The notes under the pieces: model-generated
Databases searched by the model: none
Told to the model about the DNA's origin: nothing
The model's input: only the letters and a program-made list of their open reading frames with translations
Part shown: piece by piece, positions 15,544 through 24,672 of the stretch
Layout: the number at the start of each line of letters is the position of its first letter
Position numbering within the stretch: the first letter of the stretch is position 1
Program-made: the position numbers and the translations under genes
From: JAKANT01 sp035502095
Lineage (GTDB): Bacteria > Pseudomonadota > Gammaproteobacteria > Burkholderiales > Burkholderiaceae_F
Direction of reading: 5' to 3'
DNA: 64,000 nt
Assembly (NCBI GenBank): GCA_035502095.1
Contig: DATJUX010000028.1
Location: 1-64,000, forward strand

Positions 15544-17088
15544 ATGGTGAACGACGCCCGTTCCGCCTCCATGTCGCCCGTGCTCGAAATGCAGGGGATC
15601 GACAAGTCGTTCGTCGGTGTCCAGGCGCTGCAGGGCGCCGGCCTGCGCCTCTTCCCGGGCGAAGTGCATGGGGTGATGGGCCAGAACGGCGCCGGCAAGT
15701 CCACCCTGATCAAGGTCCTCACGGGCGTGCATCCGGCCGACGCCGGCACGATCCGCCTCGCGGGACACGAGATCCGTCCCGACTCGCCGCAGGCGGCGCA
15801 GGCGCTCGGCATCGCCACCGTCTACCAGGAAGTCAACCTCTGTCCGAATCTTTCGGTCGCCGAGAACATCCTGGCGGGGCGCATGCCGCGCCGCTGGGGC
15901 TGGATCGACTGGCCGGCGGTGCGGCGGCTGGCGCGTGCGAGCCTCGAGCCGCTGCAGATCGACGCCGACCCGGACCGCATTCTCGGCGAGTACCCGATCG
16001 CCGTGCAGCAGATGGTGGCGATCGCCCGTGCCGTCGGCATGGACGCGCGCATCCTGGTGCTCGACGAGCCCACCTCCAGCCTCGATGAAGTCGAAACCGG
16101 GCGCCTGTTCGCGCTGATGCGCCGCCTGAAGGAGCGTGGCGTCGCGATCCTCTTCGTCACCCACTTCCTCGACCAGATGTACGAGATGGCAGACCGGATC
16201 ACGGTGATGCGCAATGGCCGCGTCGTCGGCGAGCACCTGACGAAGGACCTGCCCAAGCTCGAACTGGTGAGCCTCATGGTCGGGCGCGCATTGGCGGCCA
16301 CCGACCTGGTGACAGCGCGCCGCGCTCCCGCGAAGGTGCACACGCTCCTGCAGGCGCGCGGTCTCGGCCGGCGCGCCAGCCTCGAACCGCTCGATCTCGA
16401 GCTGCGCAATGGCGAGGTGCTCGGGCTCGCCGGCCTGCTCGGGTCGGGACGTACCGAAACAGCGCGGCTCCTGTTCGGGGCCGACAAGGCCGACAGCGGC
16501 GAGATCAGGCTGGAAGGCGCCCGCCTGCGCTTGCGCTCGCCGCGCGATGCGTTGCGCGCGGGCCTCGCCTTCTGTCCCGAGGAGCGCAAGACCGACGGCA
16601 TCGTCGCCGAGCTGTCGGTGCGGGAGAACATCGTGCTCGCGCTGCAGGCTCGCCGCGGCGTGTTCCGCCATCTGGCGCCGCGCGAACAGCGCGCGCTGGC
16701 GCAGCGCTATATCGAGGCGCTCGACGTCAAGACGTCCGATACCGAGACCCCGATCGGCCAGCTCTCGGGCGGCAACCAGCAGAAGGCCATCATCGCGCGC
16801 TGGCTCGCGACCGAACCACGCCTGCTGATCCTCGACGAGCCGACGCGCGGCATCGACGTCGCCGCCAAGCAGGAGATCATGGCGCGCGTGCTCACGCTCT
16901 GCGGCGAGGGGCTGGCGATCCTGTTCATCTCGTCGGAACTGGGGGAGGTCCTGCACACCAGCCACCGTGTCGCCGTGCTGCGCGACCGGCGCAAGGTGGC
17001 CGAGCTGCCCGCGGATGAGCTCGACGAGGCGCGGGTCCTGCGCATCATCGCCGGCCACGAGACCGGGCTCGAGGAACTCGCGGCATGA
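15544..17088 (+). CDS. ytfR: Sugar ABC transporter ATP-binding protein, two ABC domains (YtfR-like)
   Basis: A 514-residue fused ATPase of the RbsA/MglA/YtfR class. The first domain has Walker A GQNGAGKST (residues 46-54) and Walker B ILVLDEPTSSLD with a degenerate signature (IAVQQ). The second domain has a degenerate Walker A (GLLGSGRTE), the signature LSGGNQQKA and LLILDEPTRGID. This asymmetry is normal for the class. ATG 15544 is the first in-frame start after the terminator; ATG 15571 is an alternative, and neither has a strong ribosome binding site. The stop overlaps the permease ATG. Confidence 0.93.
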   Translation: MVNDARSASMSPVLEMQGIDKSFVGVQALQGAGLRLFPGEVHGVMGQNGAGKSTLIKVLTGVHPADAGTIRLAGHEIRPDSPQAAQALGIATVYQEVNLCPNLSVAENILAGRMPRRWGWIDWPAVRRLARASLEPLQIDADPDRILGEYPIAVQQMVAIARAVGMDARILVLDEPTSSLDEVETGRLFALMRRLKERGVAILFVTHFLDQMYEMADRITVMRNGRVVGEHLTKDLPKLELVSLMVGRALAATDLVTARRAPAKVHTLLQARGLGRRASLEPLDLELRNGEVLGLAGLLGSGRTETARLLFGADKADSGEIRLEGARLRLRSPRDALRAGLAFCPEERKTDGIVAELSVRENIVLALQARRGVFRHLAPREQRALAQRYIEALDVKTSDTETPIGQLSGGNQQKAIIARWLATEPRLLILDEPTRGIDVAAKQEIMARVLTLCGEGLAILFISSELGEVLHTSHRVAVLRDRRKVAELPADELDEARVLRIIAGHETGLEELAA

Positions 17089-18113
17089 AGCTCGCCGGCC
17101 TGACCAGGAGTGCGCAATTCTGGCCCACGGTGGTCCTGTTGCTCCTGCTCGCGGTGAACCTCGTGCTGAATCCGAATTTCTTCGCGTTGAGCTGGCGCGA
17201 AGGACATCTGTACGGCGCACCGGTCGACATCCTGAACCGCGCCGCGCCGCTGATGGCGGTCGCGCTCGGGATGACCGTGGTGATCGCGACCCGCGGCATC
17301 GACATCTCGGTCGGCGCCGTGGTCGCGATCGCGGCCGCCGTGGCCGCGGCGCTGATCGGCGGCAAGCTTGTGATCGTCGACGGCCAGCAGACCTATGTCA
17401 CGCTGACGTCGATGCCGATCGCGTTGTTGGCGGCGCTCGCGGTCGCCGCCCTGTGCGGGCTTTTCAACGGCACGCTGGTGGCGGTCGTCGGGATCCAGCC
17501 GATCATCGCCACCCTGATCCTGATGGTGGCGGGCCGCGGCATCGCCCAGCTGATCACCAATGGACAGATCATCACGATCTACTACAAACCGTACTTCTTC
17601 GTCGGCAACGGCTACCTGCTCGGACTGCCGTTCTCGCTCTGGCAGGTCGGCGCACTGTTCGCGGTGATGGCGTGGCTCAAGCACCGCACCGCGCTCGGCC
17701 TTTTCATCCAGGCGAGCGGCGGCAATCCCGCGGCGGCACGGCTGGCGGGCATCAACGCGCGCGGCCTGCTGCTCGCCGTCTACGCCTTCTGCGGCTTCAC
17801 CGCCGGCATGGCCGGTCTGATGATCAGTTCGAACGTCAAAAGCGCGGACGGCAACAACGCCGGCCTGCTGCTCGAACTCGATGCGATCCTCGCCGTCACA
17901 CTCGGCGGCACGTCGCTGGCCGGGGGACGCTTCAGCCTGCGCGGCAGCGTGCTGGGCGCGCTGATCATCCAGACGCTGACCACCAGCATCTATGCCCTCG
18001 GCGTGCCGCCGGAAATCAACCTGGTCGTGAAGGCAGTGGTGGTGTTCGCCGTGTGCCTGGTGCAGTCGCCCGAAGCACGCGCCTGGGTGTTCCGGCGCCG
18101 GAGCCCGGCATGA
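17085..18113 (+). CDS. ytfT: Sugar ABC transporter permease (YtfT-like)
   Basis: A 342-residue inner-membrane protein of the RbsC/BPD_transp_2 family with about ten hydrophobic segments. It shows the YtfT signature: the PVDILNRAAPL start of the core, GMTVVIATRGIDISVGA, IQPIIATLILMVAGRGIAQLI and SADGNNAGLLLELDAILAV. This is close to the E. coli galactofuranose permease. ATG overlaps the ATPase stop (ATGA), and its own stop overlaps the next permease start. Confidence 0.92.
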   Translation: MKLAGLTRSAQFWPTVVLLLLLAVNLVLNPNFFALSWREGHLYGAPVDILNRAAPLMAVALGMTVVIATRGIDISVGAVVAIAAAVAAALIGGKLVIVDGQQTYVTLTSMPIALLAALAVAALCGLFNGTLVAVVGIQPIIATLILMVAGRGIAQLITNGQIITIYYKPYFFVGNGYLLGLPFSLWQVGALFAVMAWLKHRTALGLFIQASGGNPAAARLAGINARGLLLAVYAFCGFTAGMAGLMISSNVKSADGNNAGLLLELDAILAVTLGGTSLAGGRFSLRGSVLGALIIQTLTTSIYALGVPPEINLVVKAVVVFAVCLVQSPEARAWVFRRRSPA

Positions 18114-19117
18114 AGGGGCTGCGCTTCACGTCACAGACACTGCCGAGCTGGATGGCGGTGCTGCTGTTCGTCCTCATGTTCGCGGGCGGCTCGATCGCCT
18201 ACACCGGCTTCTTCTCCGGGCAGGTGTTCCTGAACCTGCTGATCGACAACGCGTTCCTGCTGGTGGTCGCGCTCGGCGTGACGTTCGTGATCCTGTCCGG
18301 TGGCATCGACCTCTCGGTCGGATCCGTGGTCGCATTGACGACGATGGGACTGGCGTGGGGCGTCGAGCGCGCTCAGTGGCCGCCGGGGGTGGTGATCCCG
18401 CTGCTGCTGGCGTGCGGTGCGCTGTTCGGCGCGGGGATGGGATTCGTGGTCCAGGTGTTCCGCATTCCGGCGTTCATCGTCACGCTCGCCGGCATGTTTC
18501 TCGCGCGCGGGTTGTGTTACCTGATCAGCATCGACTCGATCGCCATCAGCAACCCGCTGCTCACCGAGTGGTCGCAGATGCGGCTTGCGGTCGGGCCGCT
18601 CGGCGAGGTCTCGCCCGGCGTGGTGGTCGCGGCAGTGGTGCTCGTCGCCGCCGTGTGGCTCGCGCATGGCACCGCGTTCGGACGAAGCGTGTATGCGATC
18701 GGCGGCAACGAACGGTCGGCTTTGCTGATGGGCCTGCCGGTCGCACGCACGCGGATCGCTGTCTACGCGGTAAGCGGGTTCTGCGCGTCGCTAGGCGGCG
18801 TGCTGTTCGGCATCTACACCCTGTCCGGCTACGGCCTGCATGCGCAAGGCCTCGAACTCGACGCGATCGCCGCCACCGTCATCGGCGGCGCACTGCTCAC
18901 CGGCGGCGTCGGTTACGTGATGGGTACGCTCACCGGCGTTCTGATGCTAGGCGTCATCCAGTCGCTGATCACGTTCGACGGCACGTTGAGTTCCTGGTGG
19001 ACACGCATCGCCATCGGTGCGCTGCTCGGCCTGTTCTGCGTCCTGCAGCGGGTGTTCGAACTGGCGCATCGCTTCCGGCGCACGCCGGCCACCGAGCAGG
19101 CGCGCGCTCCCGCGTAG
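18110..19117 (+). CDS. yjfF: Sugar ABC transporter permease (YjfF-like)
   Basis: The second permease, 335 residues, pairing with the YtfT-like protein as a heterodimer. Diagnostic segments are LLIDNAFLLVVALGVTFVILSGGIDLSVGS, seen here in short form as VILSGGIDLSVGS, plus IPAFIVTLAGMFLARG, YAIGGNERSALLMG and the C-terminal FDGTLSSWW, the last shared with YjfF. It begins at ATG 18110 within the ytfT-like stop. The transporter is complete with this gene. The 183 bases that follow contain nothing I can assign. Confidence 0.92.
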   Translation: MKGLRFTSQTLPSWMAVLLFVLMFAGGSIAYTGFFSGQVFLNLLIDNAFLLVVALGVTFVILSGGIDLSVGSVVALTTMGLAWGVERAQWPPGVVIPLLLACGALFGAGMGFVVQVFRIPAFIVTLAGMFLARGLCYLISIDSIAISNPLLTEWSQMRLAVGPLGEVSPGVVVAAVVLVAAVWLAHGTAFGRSVYAIGGNERSALLMGLPVARTRIAVYAVSGFCASLGGVLFGIYTLSGYGLHAQGLELDAIAATVIGGALLTGGVGYVMGTLTGVLMLGVIQSLITFDGTLSSWWTRIAIGALLGLFCVLQRVFELAHRFRRTPATEQARAPA

Positions 19118-19300
19118 GCAGGATTTCCGCTTGCGCTCTTGGCCGCAGCGGGCGACCGCGCCTGCTTGCCGTCCGGCTTGCGGAGGGAGCACCATGGCGG
19201 TCGCACTCGATCACACCATCGTTCCCTCATCAGCGCCGACCATGGCGGGCGCATGATTGCTGGAACGAGCCCGACGGGCACCAGCGGGAGATGCTCACCG

Positions 19301-19849
19301 TCAGCTACGTGCGGCAGTCGACGCAGGGTCGGTTTCATGCGGGCGGCGCCGCGCCGCGACCCGTTGCAGCAGCTCGAACAGCATGGCCCGCTCCGCCTCG
19401 CTCAGGTGCTGCAGCGCCTGCTGCTCCATGCCGAGCGAGATCTCGTGCGCCTTTTTCGCCAATGCGCGGCCGGCACGCGTGAGGCGGATGTGCTGCGCAC
19501 GCCGGTCGTGCGGGCTGCGCTCGCGCGCGACGAGGCCGCGCTCCGCGAGGCGGTCGAGCAGCTGAGTCAGGTTGGGCGCCGACATCGCCAGGGTGCGCGA
19601 GATCAACGACGGCGTCACGTCCTCGTTGGCGAGCAGCAGCATCAGCACGGTGAACTCGACCGTGCGCAGGTTGAGCGGCTCGCCGACGTGCCGATTGAAG
19701 ACGCCGCGCATCACGATCGATGCCTGCGCCAGCCGGTAGCCGAGGATGTGCAGGACGGCGCCTTCGTCCAGGCGCTCCTGGCCACGTGCCGCCTTCGCTT
19801 CTTGGGCCGGGCGCTGCGCCTCGCCGTTGCCGTTTGCGCGCAAGGACAT
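19301..19849 (-). CDS. MarR-family transcriptional regulator
   Basis: A 182-residue winged-helix regulator. The DNA-binding region includes TPSLISRTLAMSAPNLTQLLDRLAERGL and the wing signature SPHDRRAQHIRLTRAG, given here as the DRRAQ motif. An extra charged N-terminus of about 25 residues precedes the domain. It is the last gene of the minus-strand transporter operon: ATG 19849 is one base past the livF stop and its ribosome site GGAG lies inside livF. MarR proteins in aromatic catabolism often respond to aroyl- or coumaroyl-CoA thioesters, which fits the thioesterase and feruloyl-CoA synthase remnant at the other end of the operon; the ligand is inferred. Confidence 0.9.
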   Translation of the reverse strand: MSLRANGNGEAQRPAQEAKAARGQERLDEGAVLHILGYRLAQASIVMRGVFNRHVGEPLNLRTVEFTVLMLLLANEDVTPSLISRTLAMSAPNLTQLLDRLAERGLVARERSPHDRRAQHIRLTRAGRALAKKAHEISLGMEQQALQHLSEAERAMLFELLQRVAARRRPHETDPASTAARS

Positions 19850-19850
19850 G

Positions 19851-20591
19851 TCAGCTCCGCTGCGCGGCGCCGAGATACGTCTCGACGACCCGTGGGTCGC
19901 GCGTCAGTTGCTGTGCCGTGCCCTCGAGCGCGATCTCGCCTGTCTCGAGCACGTAGCCGTAGTCGGCGACTTCGAGTGCCGCGCGCGCGTTCTGCTCGAC
20001 CAGCAGCAGGGTGACGCCGGTCGCGCGCAGCTGGGCGATGACGCGAAAGATGTCGCGCACGACCAGCGGCGCCAGGCCGAGGCTCGGCTCGTCGAGCAGC
20101 AGCAGCCGGGGTGCGCTCATCAGGGCGCGGCCGATCGCCAGCATCTGGCGCTCGCCGCCGGAGAGCGTTCCCGCGAGCTGCTCGCGGCGCTCCTTCAGGC
20201 GCGGGAAGAGCGCATAGACCTTCTCGAGTTCGTCACGCCATCCGGGCTGGCGCAAGCGGAAGCGGCGAAAGGCGCCCAGCACCAGGTTGTCTTCCACCGG
20301 CATCGACCCGAAAAGCTCGCGCCGTTCCGGCACCAGCGCGATGCCGCGCATCACGCGCTGCTCGAGCGAATCGGCGCCAAGGTCGATGCCATCGAAGCGC
20401 AGCGCGCCGCGCGCCGGCAGCACGCCCATGATCGCGTTGAGCAGCGTCGATTTTCCGGCGCCGTTCGGGCCGATCACGGTCACCACGCTGCCGGCGGCGG
20501 CGCGCAGCGCGAGTCCGGCCAGGACCTCGGCCTTGCCGTAGCCCGCGTGCAGGTCGCGCACGCTCAGAAGATCGGGTCCGGTCGCGCTCAT
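19851..20591 (-). CDS. livF: Branched-chain-amino-acid-type ABC transporter ATP-binding protein LivF
   Basis: A 246-residue ATPase with Walker A GPNGAGKST, signature LSGGERQM and Walker B LLLLDEPSLGLAP, all in the LivF form. It pairs with the LivG domain of the fused gene upstream. The gap to that gene is one base. These transporters also import aromatic acids; the nearby genes suggest that here. Confidence 0.93.
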   Translation of the reverse strand: MSATGPDLLSVRDLHAGYGKAEVLAGLALRAAAGSVVTVIGPNGAGKSTLLNAIMGVLPARGALRFDGIDLGADSLEQRVMRGIALVPERRELFGSMPVEDNLVLGAFRRFRLRQPGWRDELEKVYALFPRLKERREQLAGTLSGGERQMLAIGRALMSAPRLLLLDEPSLGLAPLVVRDIFRVIAQLRATGVTLLLVEQNARAALEVADYGYVLETGEIALEGTAQQLTRDPRVVETYLGAAQRS

Positions 20592-20592
20592 T

Positions 20593-22359
20593 TCAGTGCT
20601 CGGTGCCGAGGTACGCGGCGCGCACCGCGGGGCTTGCCTGGACCTCCGCGGGCGTGCCTTCGATCAGGCGGGTCCCGAATTCCATGACCACGATGCGGTC
20701 GGTGAGGCCCATCACGAAGTCCATGTCGTGCTCGACCAGCAGGAGCGACAGGCCTTCGCTCTTGAGCTGGCGCAACACCGCACCGAGCGCCTGCTTTTCG
20801 CGCAGGCGCAGGCCCGCCGCCGGTTCGTCGAGCAGCAGCAGCGACGGATCGGTCGCCAGCGCACGTGCTATCTCCACCAGCCGCTGCGGTCCGAGCGCAA
20901 GGTTGCCCGCGAGCTCGTTGGCGTGTTCGCGCATGCCGATCCGTTCGAGCTGGCGCTCCGCTTCGTGCAGCAGTCGCCTCTCTTCGGCGCGGTCCAGTCG
21001 CAGCATCGCGCGCAGCGCGCCTGTCTCCGTGCGCAGGTGGCCGCCGAGCGCTACGTTCTCGAGCACGGTCATGTCGGCGATCAGCTTGACGTGCTGGAAG
21101 GTGCGCGACATGCCCAGCCGCGCGATCTGCCGCGCCGAGGCGCGATCGACGCTGACGCCACGGAAGCGCACCTCGCCGCGCGTGAGCGGCAGCACGCCCG
21201 AGACGAGGTTGAAGGTGGTCGACTTGCCGGCACCGTTCGGGCCTATCAAGCCGAGGATCTCGCCGGCGTAAATCTGGAAACTGACGTCGTTGACCGCCAG
21301 CAGTCCGCCGAACTGCTTGCGCGCCGCGACGACATCGAGCAGCAGCGCGCCGCGCGCCGGCTTGTTGCGCACCGGCAGCGGCGCCGCGTCGTCCCAGTCG
21401 CGTCGCCGTACGCGCGCCGGCAGGCGCTGCGCGATGAACGGCCACAAGCCCTGCGGCGCGTACTTCAACACCAGCACCAGCGTGATGCCGAACACGATGA
21501 TTTCGTAGTTGCCGCTCGCGCCGACGAGGCGCGGCAACCAGACCTGTAACTGGTCTTCGACCAGCTTGACCACCGCCGCGCCGGTGAAGGCGCCCCATAC
21601 GCTGCCGACCCCGCCGACCACGGCCATGAACAGGTACTCGATGCCCATTTTCAGGCCGAAGGGCGACGGATTCACCGTGCGCTGGTAATGCGCGAACAGC
21701 CAGCCCGAGATCGAAGCCAGTGCCGCCGCCAGGACGAAGACGATCACCTTGTAGCGGAAGGTCGAGACGCCCATCGACTCGGCCATCGTCACGCCGCCGC
21801 GCAAGGCGCGGATGGCGCGCCCCGGACGCGAGTCGAGCAGGTTCATCATCGCCAGCGCGGCGGCGATCGCGATGCTCCAGATCAGGTAGTAGAGCGCACG
21901 GCCGTGATTGAGCGGAACGCCGAAGAACTCCAGCGCGGGCACGCCCAGGATGCCGTCGAACTTGCCGAGGAAGTCCATGTTCGCCATCAGGTAGTTGAGG
22001 GCGAGGCCCCAGCAGATCGTGGCGAGCGGCAGGTAGTGGCCGGACATGCGCAGCGTCAGCCAGCCGATCACCAGCGCGCCGAGGCCGGTGATCGCCACAC
22101 CGACGAAGACCGAGAGCCAGGGCGAGGCAACCTGGTTGACCGTGAGGAGCGCGGTCGTGTAAGCGCCGATGCCGACGAACGCCGCCTGGCCGAAAGAGGT
22201 CAGTCCCGCGACGCCGGTGAGCAGCACCAGGCCGAGCGCGACGATCCCATAGAGGCCGATGTAGTTGAGCTGCGTGATCCAGAACTCGGGCACCGGCAGC
22301 TGCGGCAGAACCAGCAGCAGGGCGATGAAGACCGGCAAGCCGAGCGCGCGTGGCGCCAT
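20593..22359 (-). CDS. livMG: LivM-LivG fusion: ABC permease and ATPase in one chain
   Basis: A 588-residue protein in which an N-terminal LivM permease (about residues 1-325, with the GLTSFGQAAFVGIGAY motif and about nine hydrophobic segments) is fused to a C-terminal LivG ATPase. The ATPase has Walker A GPNGAGKST, the LivG-type SRTFQHVKL and Walker B LLLLDEPAAGL. The junction around RDWDDAAPLPVRNKPARG looks like a flexible linker. The start is ATG 22359; a longer frame reaches 22497 but only reads through the livH end. The fusion fixes one permease and one ATPase together, while LivH and LivF remain separate. Confidence 0.92.
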   Translation of the reverse strand: MAPRALGLPVFIALLLVLPQLPVPEFWITQLNYIGLYGIVALGLVLLTGVAGLTSFGQAAFVGIGAYTTALLTVNQVASPWLSVFVGVAITGLGALVIGWLTLRMSGHYLPLATICWGLALNYLMANMDFLGKFDGILGVPALEFFGVPLNHGRALYYLIWSIAIAAALAMMNLLDSRPGRAIRALRGGVTMAESMGVSTFRYKVIVFVLAAALASISGWLFAHYQRTVNPSPFGLKMGIEYLFMAVVGGVGSVWGAFTGAAVVKLVEDQLQVWLPRLVGASGNYEIIVFGITLVLVLKYAPQGLWPFIAQRLPARVRRRDWDDAAPLPVRNKPARGALLLDVVAARKQFGGLLAVNDVSFQIYAGEILGLIGPNGAGKSTTFNLVSGVLPLTRGEVRFRGVSVDRASARQIARLGMSRTFQHVKLIADMTVLENVALGGHLRTETGALRAMLRLDRAEERRLLHEAERQLERIGMREHANELAGNLALGPQRLVEIARALATDPSLLLLDEPAAGLRLREKQALGAVLRQLKSEGLSLLLVEHDMDFVMGLTDRIVVMEFGTRLIEGTPAEVQASPAVRAAYLGTEH

Positions 22360-22360
22360 C

Positions 22361-23398
22361 TCACTCCTCGTCGGCTTGGTGGTCGCGCAGCGAACGCCAG
22401 AGCAGGACCGGCAGGATCGCGGTGAATACGATGACCTCCTTGAACGCGCTGGCCCAGAACGATCCGAACGATTCCAGGATGCCGACGCCCAGCGCACCGA
22501 TCGCGGCGGCCGGATAGCTCGCCAAACCCGCGAACACCGCGGCGACGAACCCCTTCAGGCCGATCAGGAAGCCGCTGTCGTAGAAGACGGTCGTCGTCGG
22601 GCCGATCAGCAGACCCGAGAGCGCACCGATGAACGCCGCCATGGTGAAGGAGAGCGCGCCCGCTGCCGTGGTCGAGATGCCCATCAGCCGCGCACCGAGC
22701 CGGTTGACGGCGGTCGCGCGCAGCGCCTTGCCCAACAACGTGCGCTCGAAGAACAACCACAACAGCACGATCAGCGCGGCCGACGCGCAGAAGATGATCA
22801 GCGTCTGGCCGGAGAAGATGAGCGGACCGAGGGCGAATCGTGCGTCCCAGAACGGCGGGGTGCGGAATCCCTCCGCGCCGAAGAAGAGCAGCCCGAGGCC
22901 GGTCAGCGCGAAATGCACGCCGACCGAAACGATTAGCAGGACCAGCACGCTCGCATCGGCGAGCGAGCGATAGCCGAGGCGATAGATGAAAGGCCCCATC
23001 GGCGTGACCAGCAGCAACGTCAGCAGCGCAGCGACGGGAAGCGGCGGCTTGGACGGTGCGATCCACCACGAAAAGGCGCACGCTGCCACGGGCAGCGCGA
23101 GGACGAGCAGCACGTGGCGCGCGATGCGTGCGGCGGCGCGACCGCGGCGCACCTGCTCGATCGCATCGAGCACGGCCACCGCAAGCGCCATCGCGAGCAG
23201 CAGCCAGACCGTTCCCGGCACCAGGCCGGCCTGGAACATGCCGACCGTCAGCGCAGCGAAGGCGACGAATTCGCCCTGCGGGATGAAGATGACCCGCGTG
23301 ACCGCGAACAGCAGCACGGTGGCCATCGCCAGCAACGCGTAGACCGCGCCATTGGTGACGCCGTCGAGCAGCAGGATCCCGGCGATGGAGAGGTCCAT
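22361..23398 (-). CDS. livH: Branched-chain-amino-acid-type ABC transporter permease LivH
   Basis: A 345-residue permease, longer than the usual 290-300. It has the LivH start (LLDGVTNGAVYALLAMA), the IFIPQGEFVAF segment and the C-terminal half with SGLLIGPTTTVFYDSGF and GLKGFVAAVFAGL. The additional length is a region around residues 70-125 with a basic stretch (EQVRRGRAAARIARH) and further hydrophobic segments. It ends one base before the livMG start. A 53-base inverted repeat lies between it and the binding-protein gene. Confidence 0.9.
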   Translation of the reverse strand: MDLSIAGILLLDGVTNGAVYALLAMATVLLFAVTRVIFIPQGEFVAFAALTVGMFQAGLVPGTVWLLLAMALAVAVLDAIEQVRRGRAAARIARHVLLVLALPVAACAFSWWIAPSKPPLPVAALLTLLLVTPMGPFIYRLGYRSLADASVLVLLIVSVGVHFALTGLGLLFFGAEGFRTPPFWDARFALGPLIFSGQTLIIFCASAALIVLLWLFFERTLLGKALRATAVNRLGARLMGISTTAAGALSFTMAAFIGALSGLLIGPTTTVFYDSGFLIGLKGFVAAVFAGLASYPAAAIGALGVGILESFGSFWASAFKEVIVFTAILPVLLWRSLRDHQADEE

Positions 23399-23409
23399 GA
23401 AAGGATTTG

Positions 23410-23462
23410 ACGCGGATGAACGCGGATCAAAACAGGACGTTCAAATCCGCGGTGATCCGCGT
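23410..23462. repeat. Inverted repeat built from the ACGCGGAT unit
   Basis: The left arm (23410-23427) is two ACGCGGAT units separated by GA. The right arm (23445-23462) carries the matching ATCCGCG and ATCCGCGT units. Folded, they give a stem of two 7-8-bp blocks with one small bulge. Near-identical GCGGATGAACGCGGAT strings occur as dispersed palindromic repeats in many bacterial genomes. It lies between livK and livH, and could slow 3' decay of the livK transcript. Confidence 0.65.
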
Positions 23463-23484
23463 CCAGTCCCTTCCGCGCTGCCGA

Positions 23485-24633
23485 CTACCTTGCCAGCGCC
23501 CAGTCACCGTTGACCACCTTGAGCATCACGCCGGTGTCCAGCGCGAAGCCCCAGTGGTCGCTCGCCGTGTAGTGGATCACGCCGTGCGAGACCGGCGTGG
23601 GGCCGATCTGCTCGAATGCGTCGCGCAGGGCGGCGCGGAACTGCGGCGTGCCCGGCTTGGCCTTCTTCAGCGCGAGCGGTACGGCGCGATCGAGCAGGAG
23701 CAGCGTGTCATAGGTGTGCGCGGCGAACTGATTGCGCGAGCCCGCGCCATAGGCCCTCTCGTATTGCTGGGCGAAGTCGAGCGCCGCCTTCTTCGATGGA
23801 TTGGTATCGGCCAGCAGCTCGCCGATCAACGCCGGACCCGAGACGACGTAGGTGCCTTCGACGTCCTTGCCGCCGATGCGCATCAGGTCGCGCGTGGCGG
23901 CGGCGTGCGTCTGGTACATGCGACCCTTGTAGCCGCGTTCGACCAGGCCCTTCTGCGGCATCGCGGCGCCGCTGCCGGTCGCGACCACCAGCACGGCGTC
24001 CGGATTGGCGGCGACGATTTTCAGCGCCTGGGCGGTGACGCTGGTGTCGGCGCGCGCGAAGCGCTCGACGGCGACGATCTTGATGCCGGCGGCTGGCGCC
24101 CCGGACTGCAACTCGTTGAGCCACACCTCCCCGTACGCGTCGTTGTAGCCGATGAAACCGACCGTCTTGACGCCGGCCTTCTTCATGTGCTCGAAAACGG
24201 CGTGCGCCATCACCTCTGCCGATTGCGGCAGGCGGAAGGTCCATTTGTCCTTGCCGGGCGGCAGGGCCGCGGGAGAGAGCGCGAGTTGCGTCGTTTCGCC
24301 TTCTGCCGCGACCGGAGCCATCGCGACGGCGACCGGCGTCACGGCCGAGCCGAGGATCAGGTCGACCCTGTCGTCGGTCACGAAGCGACGCGCGTTCTTC
24401 ACGCCGTTGGCGGGATCGGTCGCGTCGTCGAGAATGACGAGGGTGACCTTTTCGCCCGCGATCGCCTGCGGCCAGAGCGCGAGCTGGTTCTTGATGGGGA
24501 TGCCGAGCCCCGACCCCGGACCGCTCAGGGGCAGGCTGACGCCGATCGTCAGGTCGGCGCGCGCCGCCCCCGCCGCGAACACGAGCATTGCCCCGATGGC
24601 GACCGCGGCCCGGCGCGGCATCCTGTTCAACAT
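23485..24633 (-). CDS. livK: Liv-type ABC transporter substrate-binding protein
   Basis: A 382-residue periplasmic protein of the Peripla_BP_6 family. It has a signal peptide (RRAAVAIGAMLVFAAGAARA, cleavage after ARA), then the mature start DLTIGVSLPLSGPGSGLG and GYNDAYGEVWLNE. The closest types by pattern are binding proteins for aromatic acids rather than leucine, but ligand specificity is not certain from sequence. A strong GGAGGAG site precedes the ATG. Confidence 0.88.
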   Translation of the reverse strand: MLNRMPRRAAVAIGAMLVFAAGAARADLTIGVSLPLSGPGSGLGIPIKNQLALWPQAIAGEKVTLVILDDATDPANGVKNARRFVTDDRVDLILGSAVTPVAVAMAPVAAEGETTQLALSPAALPPGKDKWTFRLPQSAEVMAHAVFEHMKKAGVKTVGFIGYNDAYGEVWLNELQSGAPAAGIKIVAVERFARADTSVTAQALKIVAANPDAVLVVATGSGAAMPQKGLVERGYKGRMYQTHAAATRDLMRIGGKDVEGTYVVSGPALIGELLADTNPSKKAALDFAQQYERAYGAGSRNQFAAHTYDTLLLLDRAVPLALKKAKPGTPQFRAALRDAFEQIGPTPVSHGVIHYTASDHWGFALDTGVMLKVVNGDWALAR

Positions 24634-24672
24634 CGTCTCCTCCTTCTTTCCATCGTCGTGATGTAGTGCCGG

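Noticed and set aside
19118..19300. Possible short gene between the YjfF-like permease and marR
   Set aside because: Short open frames exist on both strands but none has a ribosome site, a family motif or plausible composition.
22360..22497. N-terminal extension of the LivM-LivG frame
   Set aside because: It only reads the end of livH in another frame; ATG 22359 gives a normal LivM start.
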